The position numbers were made by a program, and so were the translations under genes. Below, in pieces: positions 53,587-62,189 of a stretch of 64,000 nt of DNA. Position 1 is the first letter of the stretch. Every line of letters starts with the position of its first letter. The notes beneath the pieces were generated by a model. That model was not told the origin of the DNA. It saw only the letters and a list, made by a program, of their open reading frames with translations, and searched no databases. Origin of the DNA: a bacterium YEK0313. GTDB lineage: Bacteria > Pseudomonadota > Alphaproteobacteria > Rhizobiales > Phreatobacteraceae. The stretch is taken from assembly GCA_000751295.2 (NCBI GenBank), contig CCMO02000001.1, positions 846,001 to 910,000 on the forward strand. The letters are read 5' to 3'.

Positions 53587-54731
53587 GTCCGTGCCCTGAG
53601 GTCGGCCAGCACGCGGTTGTCGGCGCCGAGCGCGGCGCAGGCCTTCTGGGACGGGCGCCGGCCGTCGATCTTCAGCGGATTGGCGAGAACCTTGAGCGCG
53701 CCGCGGATGGGATGCTCGACCGTGGTCACCATGCCGGTCGCATGCGTGAAGGGCGCTTCGAGCGCCTCGTCGACCTCGTAGACCGGCGCGACCGGGATCT
53801 TCGAGGTCAGGCGCGACAGCCAATCGGCGGTCGGCCGCTTGCGAAATTCGTCATCGAGGATCGTCGTGAGCAGGGCGCGATGGCTGCGCCGCGCGGCCGC
53901 CGTCGCAAAATTCGCGTCGACTGCGAGATCCGGCCTGCCCATCTCCTCGCAAAGGATGCGCCAGAACTTCTCCGTCATGCACATCACGAAGAGCCAGCCG
54001 TCGGCGGTCGGAAAGGTCTGGACGGGAACCTGCGAGAGATGCGCGCTGCGCGGCTGGCGCGTCGGCTTGTCGCCCGCGTTCAGATACCAGACCGCCGAAT
54101 AGGTGAGCTGGTGCATGGCGACGTCGAAAAGGCAGGTGTCGACATCGCAGCCCCTGCCCGTCCGGCGCGCCTGGAGAATGCCGCTCAGAAGGCCGACCGT
54201 GCCGGTCATGCCGGTCATCGAATCGATCATGGAGGCGCCGACGCGCGCGGGCGGGCCGTCGGGCTCGCCGGTGAGGCTCATGAGGCCCACCTCGGCCTGC
54301 ATCAGATAGTCGTAGCCCGGCCAGTTCGCGCGCTCGTTGTCGCGGCCATAGGCCGAGATGTGGAGGCAGACCACGGCCGGATTGATCGGCGCAAGGCTCG
54401 CATAGTCCAGCCCCAGTGCCGCCGGCAGGCTGCCGCGCAGGTTGTTCACGACGGCATCGGCGTGGCGGACCAGGCCGTGGAAATCACGCTTGCCCTCGTC
54501 CGACTTGATGTCGAGCGTCACGCTGCGCTTGCCGAGGTTCCAGGCCTGGAAATATTCGCTGTCGGCGGCGCCGAGCATATGCGGCCCGACGCCGCGCGAC
54601 GGGTCGCCGCCGGTTTCGGCCTGCTCGACCTTGAAGACCTCGGCGCCGAGCTCGGCGAGCATCATGGTGCCGTAGGGCGCCGCGCCGTACTGCTCGATGG
54701 AAAGGATGCGAAGATCGGACAGCGGTTTCAT
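53583..54731 (-). CDS. Family III CoA-transferase (second of tandem pair)
   Basis: A 382-residue CaiB/BaiF protein: ILSIEQYGAAPYGTMMLAELGAEVFKVEQ (about 9-37), NLGKRSVTLDIKSDEG, and GYDYLMQAEVGLMSLTGEPDG with the following Asp in SMIDSMTG. Start at 54731 overlaps the acyl-CoA dehydrogenase stop by one base (TAATG). It probably supplies the CoA ester oxidised by that dehydrogenase. Confidence 0.88.
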   Translation of the reverse strand: MKPLSDLRILSIEQYGAAPYGTMMLAELGAEVFKVEQAETGGDPSRGVGPHMLGAADSEYFQAWNLGKRSVTLDIKSDEGKRDFHGLVRHADAVVNNLRGSLPAALGLDYASLAPINPAVVCLHISAYGRDNERANWPGYDYLMQAEVGLMSLTGEPDGPPARVGASMIDSMTGMTGTVGLLSGILQARRTGRGCDVDTCLFDVAMHQLTYSAVWYLNAGDKPTRQPRSAHLSQVPVQTFPTADGWLFVMCMTEKFWRILCEEMGRPDLAVDANFATAAARRSHRALLTTILDDEFRKRPTADWLSRLTSKIPVAPVYEVDEALEAPFTHATGMVTTVEHPIRGALKVLANPLKIDGRRPSQKACAALGADNRVLADLRART

Positions 54732-55903
54732 TAGACCGGGTTCCGCTTGATCAGCTGCTTGGCGATGATCAGACGCTGCATCTCGTTGGTGCCTTCGCCG
54801 ATGCAGGTCAGCGGCGCATCGCGATAGAGCCGCTCGATGTCGTATTCCTTCGAGTAGCCATAGGCGCCGTGGATGCGCATCGACTCGGTGCTGTTCTCGA
54901 GCGCCGCCTCGGAGGCGAAATATTTCGCCATGCCGGCCTCCATGTCGCAGCGCTGGCCGCGGTCGAAGGCGGCCGCGGCGTCCAGCGTCAGGAGGCGCGC
55001 AGCGCGCGCCCGGGTCGCCATTTCGCCGAGCTTGAGGGCGATCGCCTGGTGCTCGGCGATCGGCTTGCCGAAGGTCTTGCGGAGCTGGGCATAGTCGGTC
55101 GCGAGCTTGAGAGCGCCCTCGGCGATGCCGACGCCGCGCGAGGCGACGTTGATGCGGCCGAGCTCGAGGCCGCCGGTCGCCTGATAGAAGCCCTGCCCCT
55201 CGACGCCGCCGATGAGATGGTCGGCCGGAATCCGGTAGTCCTCGAAAATGAGCTCGGCGGAATCGATCGCCTTGTAGCCGAGCTTCTCGAGCTTGCGGCC
55301 AACCCGGAAGCCCTCCTGCTTGGGCGCGATGAACAGGCTCATGCCGTTGCGGCGCGGCTCCGCCTTCGGATCGGTCTTCACCAGCAGCGCGAAGCAGGAG
55401 CCCTCGATGCCGTTGGAGATCCAGGTCTTGGTGCCGTTGATGACATAGTGGTCGCCGTCCCGCCGCGCGGTCATGCGGATGCCCTGCAGGTCGGTGCCCG
55501 CGTCGGGCTCGGTCAAGGCCAGTCCGCCGCGGATGTCGCCGGAGGCGAGCCCCGGCAGCCAGCGCCGCTTCTGAGCCTCGGTGCCGAACTTCTCGATCGC
55601 GAGGGCGAGCATCAGATGCGAGTTGAAGATGCCGGTGATCGCCATCCAGACCGAGGAGATCTTCATGACGATCTCGGCATAGGTCTTCGCGGGAAGGCCA
55701 AGGCCGCCATAGTCGGCGCCGACGGTCGCGCCGAACAGACCGAGATCCTTCATCTGCGCGACGATCTCGGCCGGCCACCGGTCGGCGTGGTCGTGCTCCT
55801 TGACGACCGGCCGCACCTCGCGCTCGAGCCAGCGATCGATGGCTTCGAGGAGCTGCTGCTGATCCGCATTGTCCAAGACGTGCGCAGTGCCGGTGGCGCT
55901 CAT
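54731..55903 (-). CDS. Acyl-CoA dehydrogenase
   Basis: A 390-residue flavoenzyme with the three ACAD domains. FAD/substrate motif GGLALTEPDAGTDLQGI is at about 135-151, WISNG near 170, the C-terminal RIHGAYGYSKEYDIERLYRDA, and IGEGTNEMQRL with the catalytic Glu in the EGTNE segment. Overall it resembles the glutaryl/short branched-chain group. First gene of the six-gene operon, divergent from the GntR gene, with a TTGT-N4-ACAA dyad 33 bases upstream of its start. Confidence 0.9.
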   Translation of the reverse strand: MSATGTAHVLDNADQQQLLEAIDRWLEREVRPVVKEHDHADRWPAEIVAQMKDLGLFGATVGADYGGLGLPAKTYAEIVMKISSVWMAITGIFNSHLMLALAIEKFGTEAQKRRWLPGLASGDIRGGLALTEPDAGTDLQGIRMTARRDGDHYVINGTKTWISNGIEGSCFALLVKTDPKAEPRRNGMSLFIAPKQEGFRVGRKLEKLGYKAIDSAELIFEDYRIPADHLIGGVEGQGFYQATGGLELGRINVASRGVGIAEGALKLATDYAQLRKTFGKPIAEHQAIALKLGEMATRARAARLLTLDAAAAFDRGQRCDMEAGMAKYFASEAALENSTESMRIHGAYGYSKEYDIERLYRDAPLTCIGEGTNEMQRLIIAKQLIKRNPV

Positions 55904-55935
55904 GGCGGCAGGGATCCTCGCTCGATCAATCCATC

Positions 55936-55947
55936 TTGTCCGTACAA
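55936..55947. promoter_or_regulatory. Candidate GntR operator, acyl-CoA dehydrogenase operon
   Basis: TTGTCCGTACAA, a TTGT-N4-ACAA dyad of the kind bound by HutC/FadR-type GntR proteins. A TGTCCG/CGGACA pair extends it to 55967. A near copy lies upstream of the HMG-CoA-lyase-like operon (59388-59399). Confidence 0.5.
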
Positions 55948-56087
55948 TTATTGTCTCAGCCGGACATATGTCAATCTATCCGTCGATTGATCGGACGAGA
56001 ATTCGTTAGGGCGGTTGACCCATGCGGACCGGGCGCTCACATCTGCTGTGGCGATGAATCGGTTGGAAAGGCGTCGGGCGGGACAAT

Positions 56088-56849
56088 ATGGCGAACGTCG
56101 AAGCTGAAGCTGCGGCCGATGGCGGCGCGGACGTGCCGCTCTATCAGCAGGTCGTCGAATCCCTGCGGGCCTCCATTGCGGCGGGAACCTTTGCGGTCGG
56201 GGAGCGGCTGCCGACGGAAGATGCCCTCTGCCGCAGCTTCGGCGTCAGCCGCCATACCGTCCGGGAGGCGCTGAGGACGCTGCGCGGCGAAGGCCTGATC
56301 GAGTCGCGCCAGGGGGCCGGCAGCACGGTCGTCAACCGTGCGTCGCGGCCGCTCTACACCTATTCGGTCACCAGCATCGAGGAGCTGCTGCAATATGCCG
56401 AGCAGGTTCGCTACGAGGTGGACAAGAGCGGCATCGTCGTCGCGGATGCGGCGCTCGCCGCGCGCCTCGGCTGCAAGCCCGGGGAGCGCTGGCTGCGCGT
56501 CGAAGGCTTTCGTTATGCGACCGGCGAGCCGATCCCGGTGTGCTGGACCGAAGTCTATGTGCGCGCCGACTATGCCGGCATTGCGCTGAAGATCGGCAAG
56601 GGCACCGGCACTGTCTATTCCTGGATCGAGGAAATGTACGGGGTGCGTGTCGAAAGCGTCGAGCAGACGCTGCGCGGCGAACCGCTGCCCGACGCGATAG
56701 CGCCGACGCTCGGCGCGGCTGTCGGCTCCATGGCGGTGGGCGTCCATCGCCATTACCGGCTGGGCGACGGCAGCCTGATCGAAGTGGCGTCGAACCTGCA
56801 CCCGGTCGAGCGGTTCCGCTATTCGGTACGGCTCAATCGCCGCGGCTGA
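56088..56849 (+). CDS. GntR family regulator with UTRA domain (HutC subfamily)
   Basis: A 253-residue protein. The winged HTH is at about 17-82 (PLYQQVVESLRASIAAGTFAVGERLPTEDALCRSFGVSRHTVREALRTLRGEGLIESRQGAGSTV), and the UTRA ligand-binding domain is at about 95-245. It is divergent from the acyl-CoA dehydrogenase operon and probably represses it in the absence of an intermediate. Ligand unknown. Confidence 0.9.
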   Translation: MANVEAEAAADGGADVPLYQQVVESLRASIAAGTFAVGERLPTEDALCRSFGVSRHTVREALRTLRGEGLIESRQGAGSTVVNRASRPLYTYSVTSIEELLQYAEQVRYEVDKSGIVVADAALAARLGCKPGERWLRVEGFRYATGEPIPVCWTEVYVRADYAGIALKIGKGTGTVYSWIEEMYGVRVESVEQTLRGEPLPDAIAPTLGAAVGSMAVGVHRHYRLGDGSLIEVASNLHPVERFRYSVRLNRRG

Positions 56850-56864
56850 GGCAGGCCGGTCCCT

Positions 56865-57542
56865 TTACGCCGGCGCCTCGAGAACCCGCGCGAGCAGCGG
56901 CTGGTGCAGTGCGAACCGGCCGTCCGGGCTTAAGACTGCAACGCGCGCGAAGGCCGCAGCGACGGCGTCCGCATGGACGGCCGCGGCCGCGATGCGGGCG
57001 GGATCGCCGGCGGTGACGGCGGCGAGGAAGGCGGCGAAGCTCGCGAAACGCTCGACGCGCTCGAAGATCACCGCACGCTTCTGCACCAGCAGGCCGCCGG
57101 CCAGGGCGGCATCGATCGCGCCCTGCGCCAGCGCGCGCACCTCCGTCTCGTCCTCCACCGGCAGGAACGCCTCGAAAAAGCTGCCCTCCGCGAGCGGTTC
57201 GATGATGACGACGGGCCTGGATGCGCCCGCCACCCGCGACGCTTCCGTCAACGCCTGAGCCATGGCCTGCGCAGGGACATGGTGCAGCGAATTGAGAAAG
57301 ACGCAGCCGTCGAAACTCGCATCGGCGAAGGGCAAGGCTTCGGCCGGCTGCCGCAGCACGGTCATGTCCGGTGCCTTGGTCCGGGCCGTGGCGACGGCAT
57401 CGGGGTCCGGGTCGATGCCGACGACGACAGCCCCCCGCTTGATCAGCGCGGCGGCGAGCAGACCGCCGCCGCAGCCGATATCCAGTATGCACCGGCCAGC
57501 GACCGGCCGGAACGTCTCGTCCAGAAGCGCGAGCGTGTTCAT
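56865..57542 (-). CDS. Class I SAM-dependent methyltransferase
   Basis: A 225-residue methyltransferase: motif I ILDIGCGGGLLAAALIKRGA (about 19-38), acidic loop VVGIDPDPDA, motif II/III region FDGCVFLNSLHHVP and VVIIEPLAEGSFFEAF. The UbiE/type-11 pattern fits a small-molecule methylase; substrate unknown. ATG 57542 has GGAG at the right spacing; a TTG 18 bases upstream is less likely. Third gene after the HMG-CoA-lyase-like and nitroreductase genes. Confidence 0.8.
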   Translation of the reverse strand: MNTLALLDETFRPVAGRCILDIGCGGGLLAAALIKRGAVVVGIDPDPDAVATARTKAPDMTVLRQPAEALPFADASFDGCVFLNSLHHVPAQAMAQALTEASRVAGASRPVVIIEPLAEGSFFEAFLPVEDETEVRALAQGAIDAALAGGLLVQKRAVIFERVERFASFAAFLAAVTAGDPARIAAAAVHADAVAAAFARVAVLSPDGRFALHQPLLARVLEAPA

Positions 57543-57585
57543 GACGGCTCCGATCGACAAGCGAGCAAGATCCGGCGCCTGCCGG

Positions 57586-58326
57586 TCACGGAACGGACGT
57601 GGCTGGCGCCGGCGTCGCGCTGCCGTGGAAGGTCGTGAAAGCCGCCACCGGCTCGCGCTCGGTGATCAGGCGGTTCGTTGGTTCGCCCTGGTCGGGATGG
57701 CCCAGCGCCATGCCGGCGACGACGATCTGGCCGGGCGCGATGCCAAGATGCCGGCGGACGATGTCGGGATAGTTGCCGATGGCGGCGAGCGGACAGGTGT
57801 GGAGGCCATGGGCGCGCGCGAGGATCATCACCGACTGGATGAACATGCCGTAGTCGAGCCAGCTGCCTTGGTTGAGGTCGTCGTCGATGGCAAAGACCAG
57901 GCCGACCGGCGCGCCGAAAAACGAATAGTTGCGGGCGCGCTGACGGTCGCCCGCCTCGCGGTCGCCGCGGGCGACCCCGGCGAGCTGATAGAGCGACCAG
58001 CCGGTCTTGCGCCGCCGGTCGATATAGGGCGCGCGCCACCGGGTCGGGTAATAGGCGAAATCGGGCCGCTCCGCCTCGCCCGACAGGAAGGTGTCGGTGA
58101 GCTCGCGCCCGAGCCGTTCCAGGGCCTCGCCCGTCACCACGTGGACCGACCAGGGCTGGATGTTGCTGCCGCTCGGCGCATAACGCGCGGCCGACAGGAT
58201 ACGCTCGACGAGGCCGATATCCACCGCGTCGGAGCGAAAGGCGCGGATGGCGCGCCGTGTCTTCACGGCGTGCTCGACGGCGGCGACCATGACATCCCTG
58301 GGCTGAGGCGCCGGCATATCCCGCAT
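57586..58326 (-). CDS. Nitroreductase family FMN oxidoreductase
   Basis: A 246-residue nitroreductase-fold protein: FMN-binding TRRAIRAFRSDAVDIGLVERILSAARYAPSGSNIQPW (about 23-59), NYSFFGAPVGLVFAID, and LDYGMFIQSVMILARAHGL. The C-terminal GMALGHPDQGEPTNR is typical. AGGAAGGAC precedes ATG 58326, which is 23 bases after the lyase stop. It may reduce an enoate, nitro or quinone group; true substrate unknown. Confidence 0.87.
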   Translation of the reverse strand: MRDMPAPQPRDVMVAAVEHAVKTRRAIRAFRSDAVDIGLVERILSAARYAPSGSNIQPWSVHVVTGEALERLGRELTDTFLSGEAERPDFAYYPTRWRAPYIDRRRKTGWSLYQLAGVARGDREAGDRQRARNYSFFGAPVGLVFAIDDDLNQGSWLDYGMFIQSVMILARAHGLHTCPLAAIGNYPDIVRRHLGIAPGQIVVAGMALGHPDQGEPTNRLITEREPVAAFTTFHGSATPAPATSVP

Positions 58327-58349
58327 CGACTTGTCCTTCCTTTCGAGGG

Positions 58350-59309
58350 TCACCGGCAGCTCTCGCGCCATGCCGCACGTTCGACCGGCTTGAGCGCCGC
58401 GGCGCGCGTGCCGCCGTTCAGGGCGCGGCTCCTGGGACTGATGTCGAGCAGCGCGGCGATCTCGGATGCCGCCGCCATGATCCGCTGGAGGTCGAGGCCC
58501 GACGCGATGCCGGCGACCGCGCAGAGATTGACGAGATCTTCGGTCGGATAGTTGCCGGCATCGCCGACCGTGTCGGGCATGGCGATGCCGCCGCCGAGGC
58601 CGCAGACCGCGCCCTCCAGCCAAGCGACCCCGGCATCGAGCGCGGCGAGGATATTGGCCGGCGCGAAACCACCCCGGTCGTGGATGTGATAACCGAACCG
58701 GCATTCCGGGAAGTCCGCGCGCAGGCGGGCGAACAGCGCGCTCACATGGCGCGGGTCTTCCAGGCCGACCGAGCCGGCGAGGTAGATGTTCCTGACACCG
58801 TGCCGGTGGAGAAAGGCGACACAGGCCATGACGTCGGCCTCCGGAATCAGGCCCTCATAGGGGCACCAGAAGGCCATGCCGAGCGCCATGACGAACCGGC
58901 GGCCGGCGGCCTCCGCAAGCGCGAAGGCCCTGACCGCCTGATCGAGCGCCTCGGCCCGCCCCATGTTCTGGTTTCGCCTGAGATAGGTGCGGCTGACGAC
59001 CGCGAGGCCCAGCAGCTCGTCCGCCCCGGCGGCGACGGCCCGCTCGGCGCCCCGGGCGTTGGGAACGAGCGCCCGGTAGACCGTGCCCGGCCGCCGCTCG
59101 ATCCCGGCCATGACCCGTTCGGCATCGGCGAGATGGGGAACCACTTCCGGGTGCGCGAAGGAGGTCACCTCGATGGTGCGCAGGCCGGCCCGCGAGAGGA
59201 GGTTCACCATGCGGATCTTGGTCGCCGTATCAACCGGTCGCGCAAAGCTCTGCAGCCCGTCGCGCGGCGCGACCTCGACGATCTCGATCTCATGCGGAAG
59301 CACGAGCAT
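58350..59309 (-). CDS. HMG-CoA-lyase-like aldolase lacking the catalytic Cys
   Basis: A 319-residue TIM-barrel protein of the HMGL family: EIVEVAPRDGLQ (about 8-19, metal Asp), FGYHIHDRGGFAPANILAALDAG with the H-x-H metal ligands, and the loop GAVCGLGGGIAMPD. In HMG-CoA lyases this last loop reads GLGGC with an essential Cys; here the position is Gly and a Cys sits five residues earlier. The reaction may therefore differ (citramalyl-CoA or another 3-hydroxy-3-methylacyl-CoA cleavage). ATG 59309 with GGAG upstream is used; 59333 is an alternative. A copy of the GntR operator lies 79 bases upstream. Confidence 0.8.
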   Translation of the reverse strand: MLVLPHEIEIVEVAPRDGLQSFARPVDTATKIRMVNLLSRAGLRTIEVTSFAHPEVVPHLADAERVMAGIERRPGTVYRALVPNARGAERAVAAGADELLGLAVVSRTYLRRNQNMGRAEALDQAVRAFALAEAAGRRFVMALGMAFWCPYEGLIPEADVMACVAFLHRHGVRNIYLAGSVGLEDPRHVSALFARLRADFPECRFGYHIHDRGGFAPANILAALDAGVAWLEGAVCGLGGGIAMPDTVGDAGNYPTEDLVNLCAVAGIASGLDLQRIMAAASEIAALLDISPRSRALNGGTRAAALKPVERAAWRESCR

Positions 59310-59387
59310 GACGGCGCTCTCCGAACAGCCCATGGCAGTCGGACGGCGGTGCCTCCGAGACGTTTGTCGCGCCGAAATGGACCAAAT

Positions 59388-59399
59388 TTGTCCGGATAA
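59388..59399. promoter_or_regulatory. Candidate GntR operator, HMGL-like operon
   Basis: TTGTCCGGATAA, one mismatch from perfect dyad symmetry and matching nine of twelve positions of the site at 55936-55947. Both sites are followed within a few bases by ATTATTG. Confidence 0.5.
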
Positions 59400-59505
59400 G
59401 ATTATTGATGTCGGCATAAATATCAACCTGAAAGAGCGTCTCTCCTCCGAAGGGAGGATGGCCCACGCGCCGCTCCGCGACGGCCTCTACGCATTGCAGC
59501 CGACG

Positions 59506-59832
59506 ATACATCGCACCATCAAGGCTAGGCATCCGTGGACCGACGGCCAGGTCGAGAGGATGAACCAGACCATCAAGGAGGCCTTCGTCAAGCGCTTCTC
59601 CTACGAGAGCCACGGCCGGCTCCGGCAGCACCTCGCCGACCTCGTCGCGGCCTATAACTTCGCGCGCAGCCTCAAGCCCCCTAAGGGCCGCGCGCCCTAC
59701 AAGTTCGTCTGCAGGGCCTGGACTGCAGGCTTCGAACCCAATCCGCTCCACCAGATGCCGGGACGAAACCCCTGGACAGGAAATGCCGAGCCCCTGGACG
59801 GACGATGTCGCTTTGCGCAACCAGAACCTTGA
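59506..59832 (+). pseudogene. IS481-family transposase remnant (C-terminal part)
   Basis: Only the end of a DDE transposase is left: ARHPWTDGQVERMNQTIKEAFVKRFSYESHGRLRQHLADLVAAYNFARSLKPPKGRAPYKFV, ending near the typical NPLHQMPG. The catalytic Glu of GQVERMN is retained, but the HTH and the two Asp-bearing parts are absent. No terminal inverted repeats could be matched. It separates the catabolic cluster from the AraC/MFS/amidase genes. Confidence 0.82.
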
Positions 59833-59943
59833 GGCGGCAAGCCCGCGCAACGGACGGGAAAGCAGGACCTCGTCAATCGTCCGGACGATTGGCAACAGAG
59901 CCAAAATGCGCAACTGCGAGGAGACCGCTCTGACGCCGGTCCA

Positions 59944-60729
59944 TCACGGCCCCGCTCTCGGGGAATAGAAGCTTGGAGGTACGCCCAGCTCCCGTCGAAA
60001 CATCGCCGCAAACGCGCTGGGGTTCTCGTAGCCGTGTTCGAGCGCAACTTCCAATATCGAGCAACCCTCGGCAAGCCGCGGCAGGCTTAGAACGATCCGC
60101 GCTCGCCTGCACCAATCCCCGAAGCCCATGCCAGTTTCCCTGAGAAAAAGCCGCGACAACGTGCGGCTGCTCATGTTCATCTCATGCGCCCACGTCTCCA
60201 GGATGGCATCCTGCGCCGGGTTAGCAACGAAGCGGTTGCAGAGATCCGCCAGGCGGGTATGCGAGGGCATCGGAACGTGGAAATCCAGTTCCTCCGCCGT
60301 CCGTATCTCTTCCAACAGCAGATCCATCACCTTCCCGTCACGCGCATCCACCACATAGACAACCGGAAGCGACATGGCGGTGATAATCAGCTCTCGAAGT
60401 AACGGCGAGACGCGAAGAACCCGGCAGCGCGGCGAGAAATTGCTCTGAACTTCGGGAGCGACATAGATCGTGCGCATTTGCACCGCTGTCGACGCATAAA
60501 TCTCATGCTCTTCCAGGCTCGGCATCCAAACCGCCTGGCCAGGAGGGACAACCCATCGTCCTGCATTGGCGGTGACCATTATCGCGCCGGACGTCGCGTG
60601 GATCAGTTGCGCATGCACGTGGCTATGCCGAGGCATGGCCGTTCGGGCCGCATGCTCACTGGCATAAGCGAAGACCGGCCTGCGGTCTGGGGGCACATCG
60701 AAGCTTTGAACAGGTAAGCGTGTCACCAC
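59944..60729 (-). CDS. AraC family regulator with N-terminal cupin
   Basis: About 261 residues. The N-terminal cupin sensor (PRHSHVHAQLIHATSGAIMVTANAGRWVVPPGQAVWMP) is followed by a C-terminal AraC HTH pair (ILETWAHEMNMSSRTLSRLFLRETGMGFGDWCRRARI, then ILEVALEHGYENPSAFAAMFRRELGVPPS). No ATG fits; GTG 60729 (or 60726) is a guess, and a TTG at 60756 is possible. It is divergent from the MFS gene. The intergenic dyad near 60814-60839 is a likely site. Confidence 0.82.
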   Translation of the reverse strand: MVTRLPVQSFDVPPDRRPVFAYASEHAARTAMPRHSHVHAQLIHATSGAIMVTANAGRWVVPPGQAVWMPSLEEHEIYASTAVQMRTIYVAPEVQSNFSPRCRVLRVSPLLRELIITAMSLPVVYVVDARDGKVMDLLLEEIRTAEELDFHVPMPSHTRLADLCNRFVANPAQDAILETWAHEMNMSSRTLSRLFLRETGMGFGDWCRRARIVLSLPRLAEGCSILEVALEHGYENPSAFAAMFRRELGVPPSFYSPRAGP

Positions 60730-60813
60730 ACATCTCGTACGTGAATCGCCGCACAAGGCTCGGCCGTCACATGGCCGGCGGGCGACTCAAGAGTCGTAGA
60801 GCCATCCTTGTCT

Positions 60814-60839
60814 GAAACACAATGATTGTTGTCAGTTTC
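60814..60839. promoter_or_regulatory. Dyad between AraC and MFS genes
   Basis: GAAAC (60814-60818) and GTTTC (60835-60839) flank a shorter perfect dyad ACAAT-G-ATTGT. Placed between divergent regulator and transporter, a plausible operator. Confidence 0.35.
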
Positions 60840-60985
60840 GCGCGCGAACGACTTTTGCCGTTCCGGTATCCCCTGCGCACCGCTGGGTTTCGAAGCTGCC
60901 GTCAGCGATTTGAGCAATCCCGTGAGCATGGCCGCGGCGAATGGCGATGAGTCCTCGCGACCGTTCGTAGGCACAAGAGGTTAAT

Positions 60986-62158
60986 GTGAACAAATATCGT
61001 TTGGGGATCTTGACCGGCAGCCATGCCGTCAATGATCTCTATCAGGGCATGGTGCCCGCGCTGCTTCCGCTGTTGATGCTTGAGCGTGGCTATACTTACA
61101 CGCAGGCGACAGGTCTTGTGCTGGCAGCCAATGGCATCTCCAGCATCGTTCAGCCAGTCTTCGGAGTTTACTCCGATGGGCGCAACCGTTCTTGGCTCGT
61201 TCCGATGGGCTTTCTGCTGGCAGCGCTCGGCGTTGTCCTGGCAATTCAGGGAACGAACTATTCCGTGACGTGGCTCGCCATTGCGCTCAGCGGCGTCGGC
61301 ATCGCTGCCTATCATCCACCGGCAACCGTCGCGGCCCGCGCCGCGGGCGGCAAGTCGCAAACTGCGATCAGCATATTTTCCGTTGGCGGCACGCTTGGAG
61401 CCGCATGTGCGCCGCTCCTGGTCAGTGTGGTTGCCGACAAGCCTATCGATAGCCGGATGGCCCTGCTGGCTGCACCGGCTCTTGCCATGGCGGCCATCTG
61501 GTTCTTTTCCAATCGGTCGGCCGAGGCCGGGACCCTGAAGACGCTCGCCCGCAACGGCGCCACCATTGATAGACAAAACAACTGGAAAGACTTCAGCTTT
61601 CTGGTCGCAATCATCGTCTTGTGGTCGATACCTTACGTCGCAGTCATGTCGACCATCTCGCTCCATTTCATCCGCAGTCTGGGTGCTCCCCAATCCTACG
61701 GCGCAACGGCGCTGACAGTGTTTTTGGTGGGCGACGCGCTCGGAACGCTGATCGGCGGCTGGCTCGCCGACGCCCGGGGCCGCATTGCAACAATTCGGAC
61801 CGGCTACATCCTGATGCTTCCCAGCCTTGCAGGCATAGTCTGGGCACCCTCGCCTTCCGTAGCGATCATCTGCTGCGCTGTCTTCGGCATGGCGATGTTC
61901 ATCCCCTTCGCAGCGAAGGTTACCATCGCTCAAGACCTGCTTCCGAAAAGTCCTGCGACGGCAAGCGGCATTGCTCTTGGCTTGGCACTGTCGGCAGGCG
62001 GCCTGGCCTCGCCGTTCCTTGGAATGATTGCCGACGACTGGGGCCTGGCGACGATGCTCGCGAGCACCCTCATCATTCTCGGCGCCGCAGGTCTTCTGGC
62101 TTTCTGGTTGCGCGATCCATTGACGATTGATGCGGAAACCGGACTTGCCGAAGCCTGA
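60986..62158 (+). CDS. MFS transporter, fosmidomycin-resistance (Fsr)-like
   Basis: A 390-residue, 12-helix carrier. The N-terminus GILTGSHAVNDLYQGMVPALLPLLMLERGYTY (about 7-38) is the Fsr/MFS signature region. Mid-loop DGRNRSW, helix 4-5 PPATVAARAAGGKSQTA, and second-half LADARGRIATIRTGY are present. GTG start 60986 follows AGAGG. Fsr-like proteins export fosmidomycin or import related small solutes. Paired with an amidase here, it may take up an amide. Codon use is less GC-biased than upstream. Confidence 0.82.
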   Translation: MNKYRLGILTGSHAVNDLYQGMVPALLPLLMLERGYTYTQATGLVLAANGISSIVQPVFGVYSDGRNRSWLVPMGFLLAALGVVLAIQGTNYSVTWLAIALSGVGIAAYHPPATVAARAAGGKSQTAISIFSVGGTLGAACAPLLVSVVADKPIDSRMALLAAPALAMAAIWFFSNRSAEAGTLKTLARNGATIDRQNNWKDFSFLVAIIVLWSIPYVAVMSTISLHFIRSLGAPQSYGATALTVFLVGDALGTLIGGWLADARGRIATIRTGYILMLPSLAGIVWAPSPSVAIICCAVFGMAMFIPFAAKVTIAQDLLPKSPATASGIALGLALSAGGLASPFLGMIADDWGLATMLASTLIILGAAGLLAFWLRDPLTIDAETGLAEA

Positions 62159-62189
62159 CGCCTCTCCCGTCGAAAAGAAGATCATAGAT

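Noticed and set aside
53583..55778. Apparent fusion of the second CoA-transferase with a 350-residue N-terminal extension
   Set aside because: The extension is an alternative frame through the acyl-CoA dehydrogenase gene; the ATG at 54731 and TAATG overlap define separate genes.
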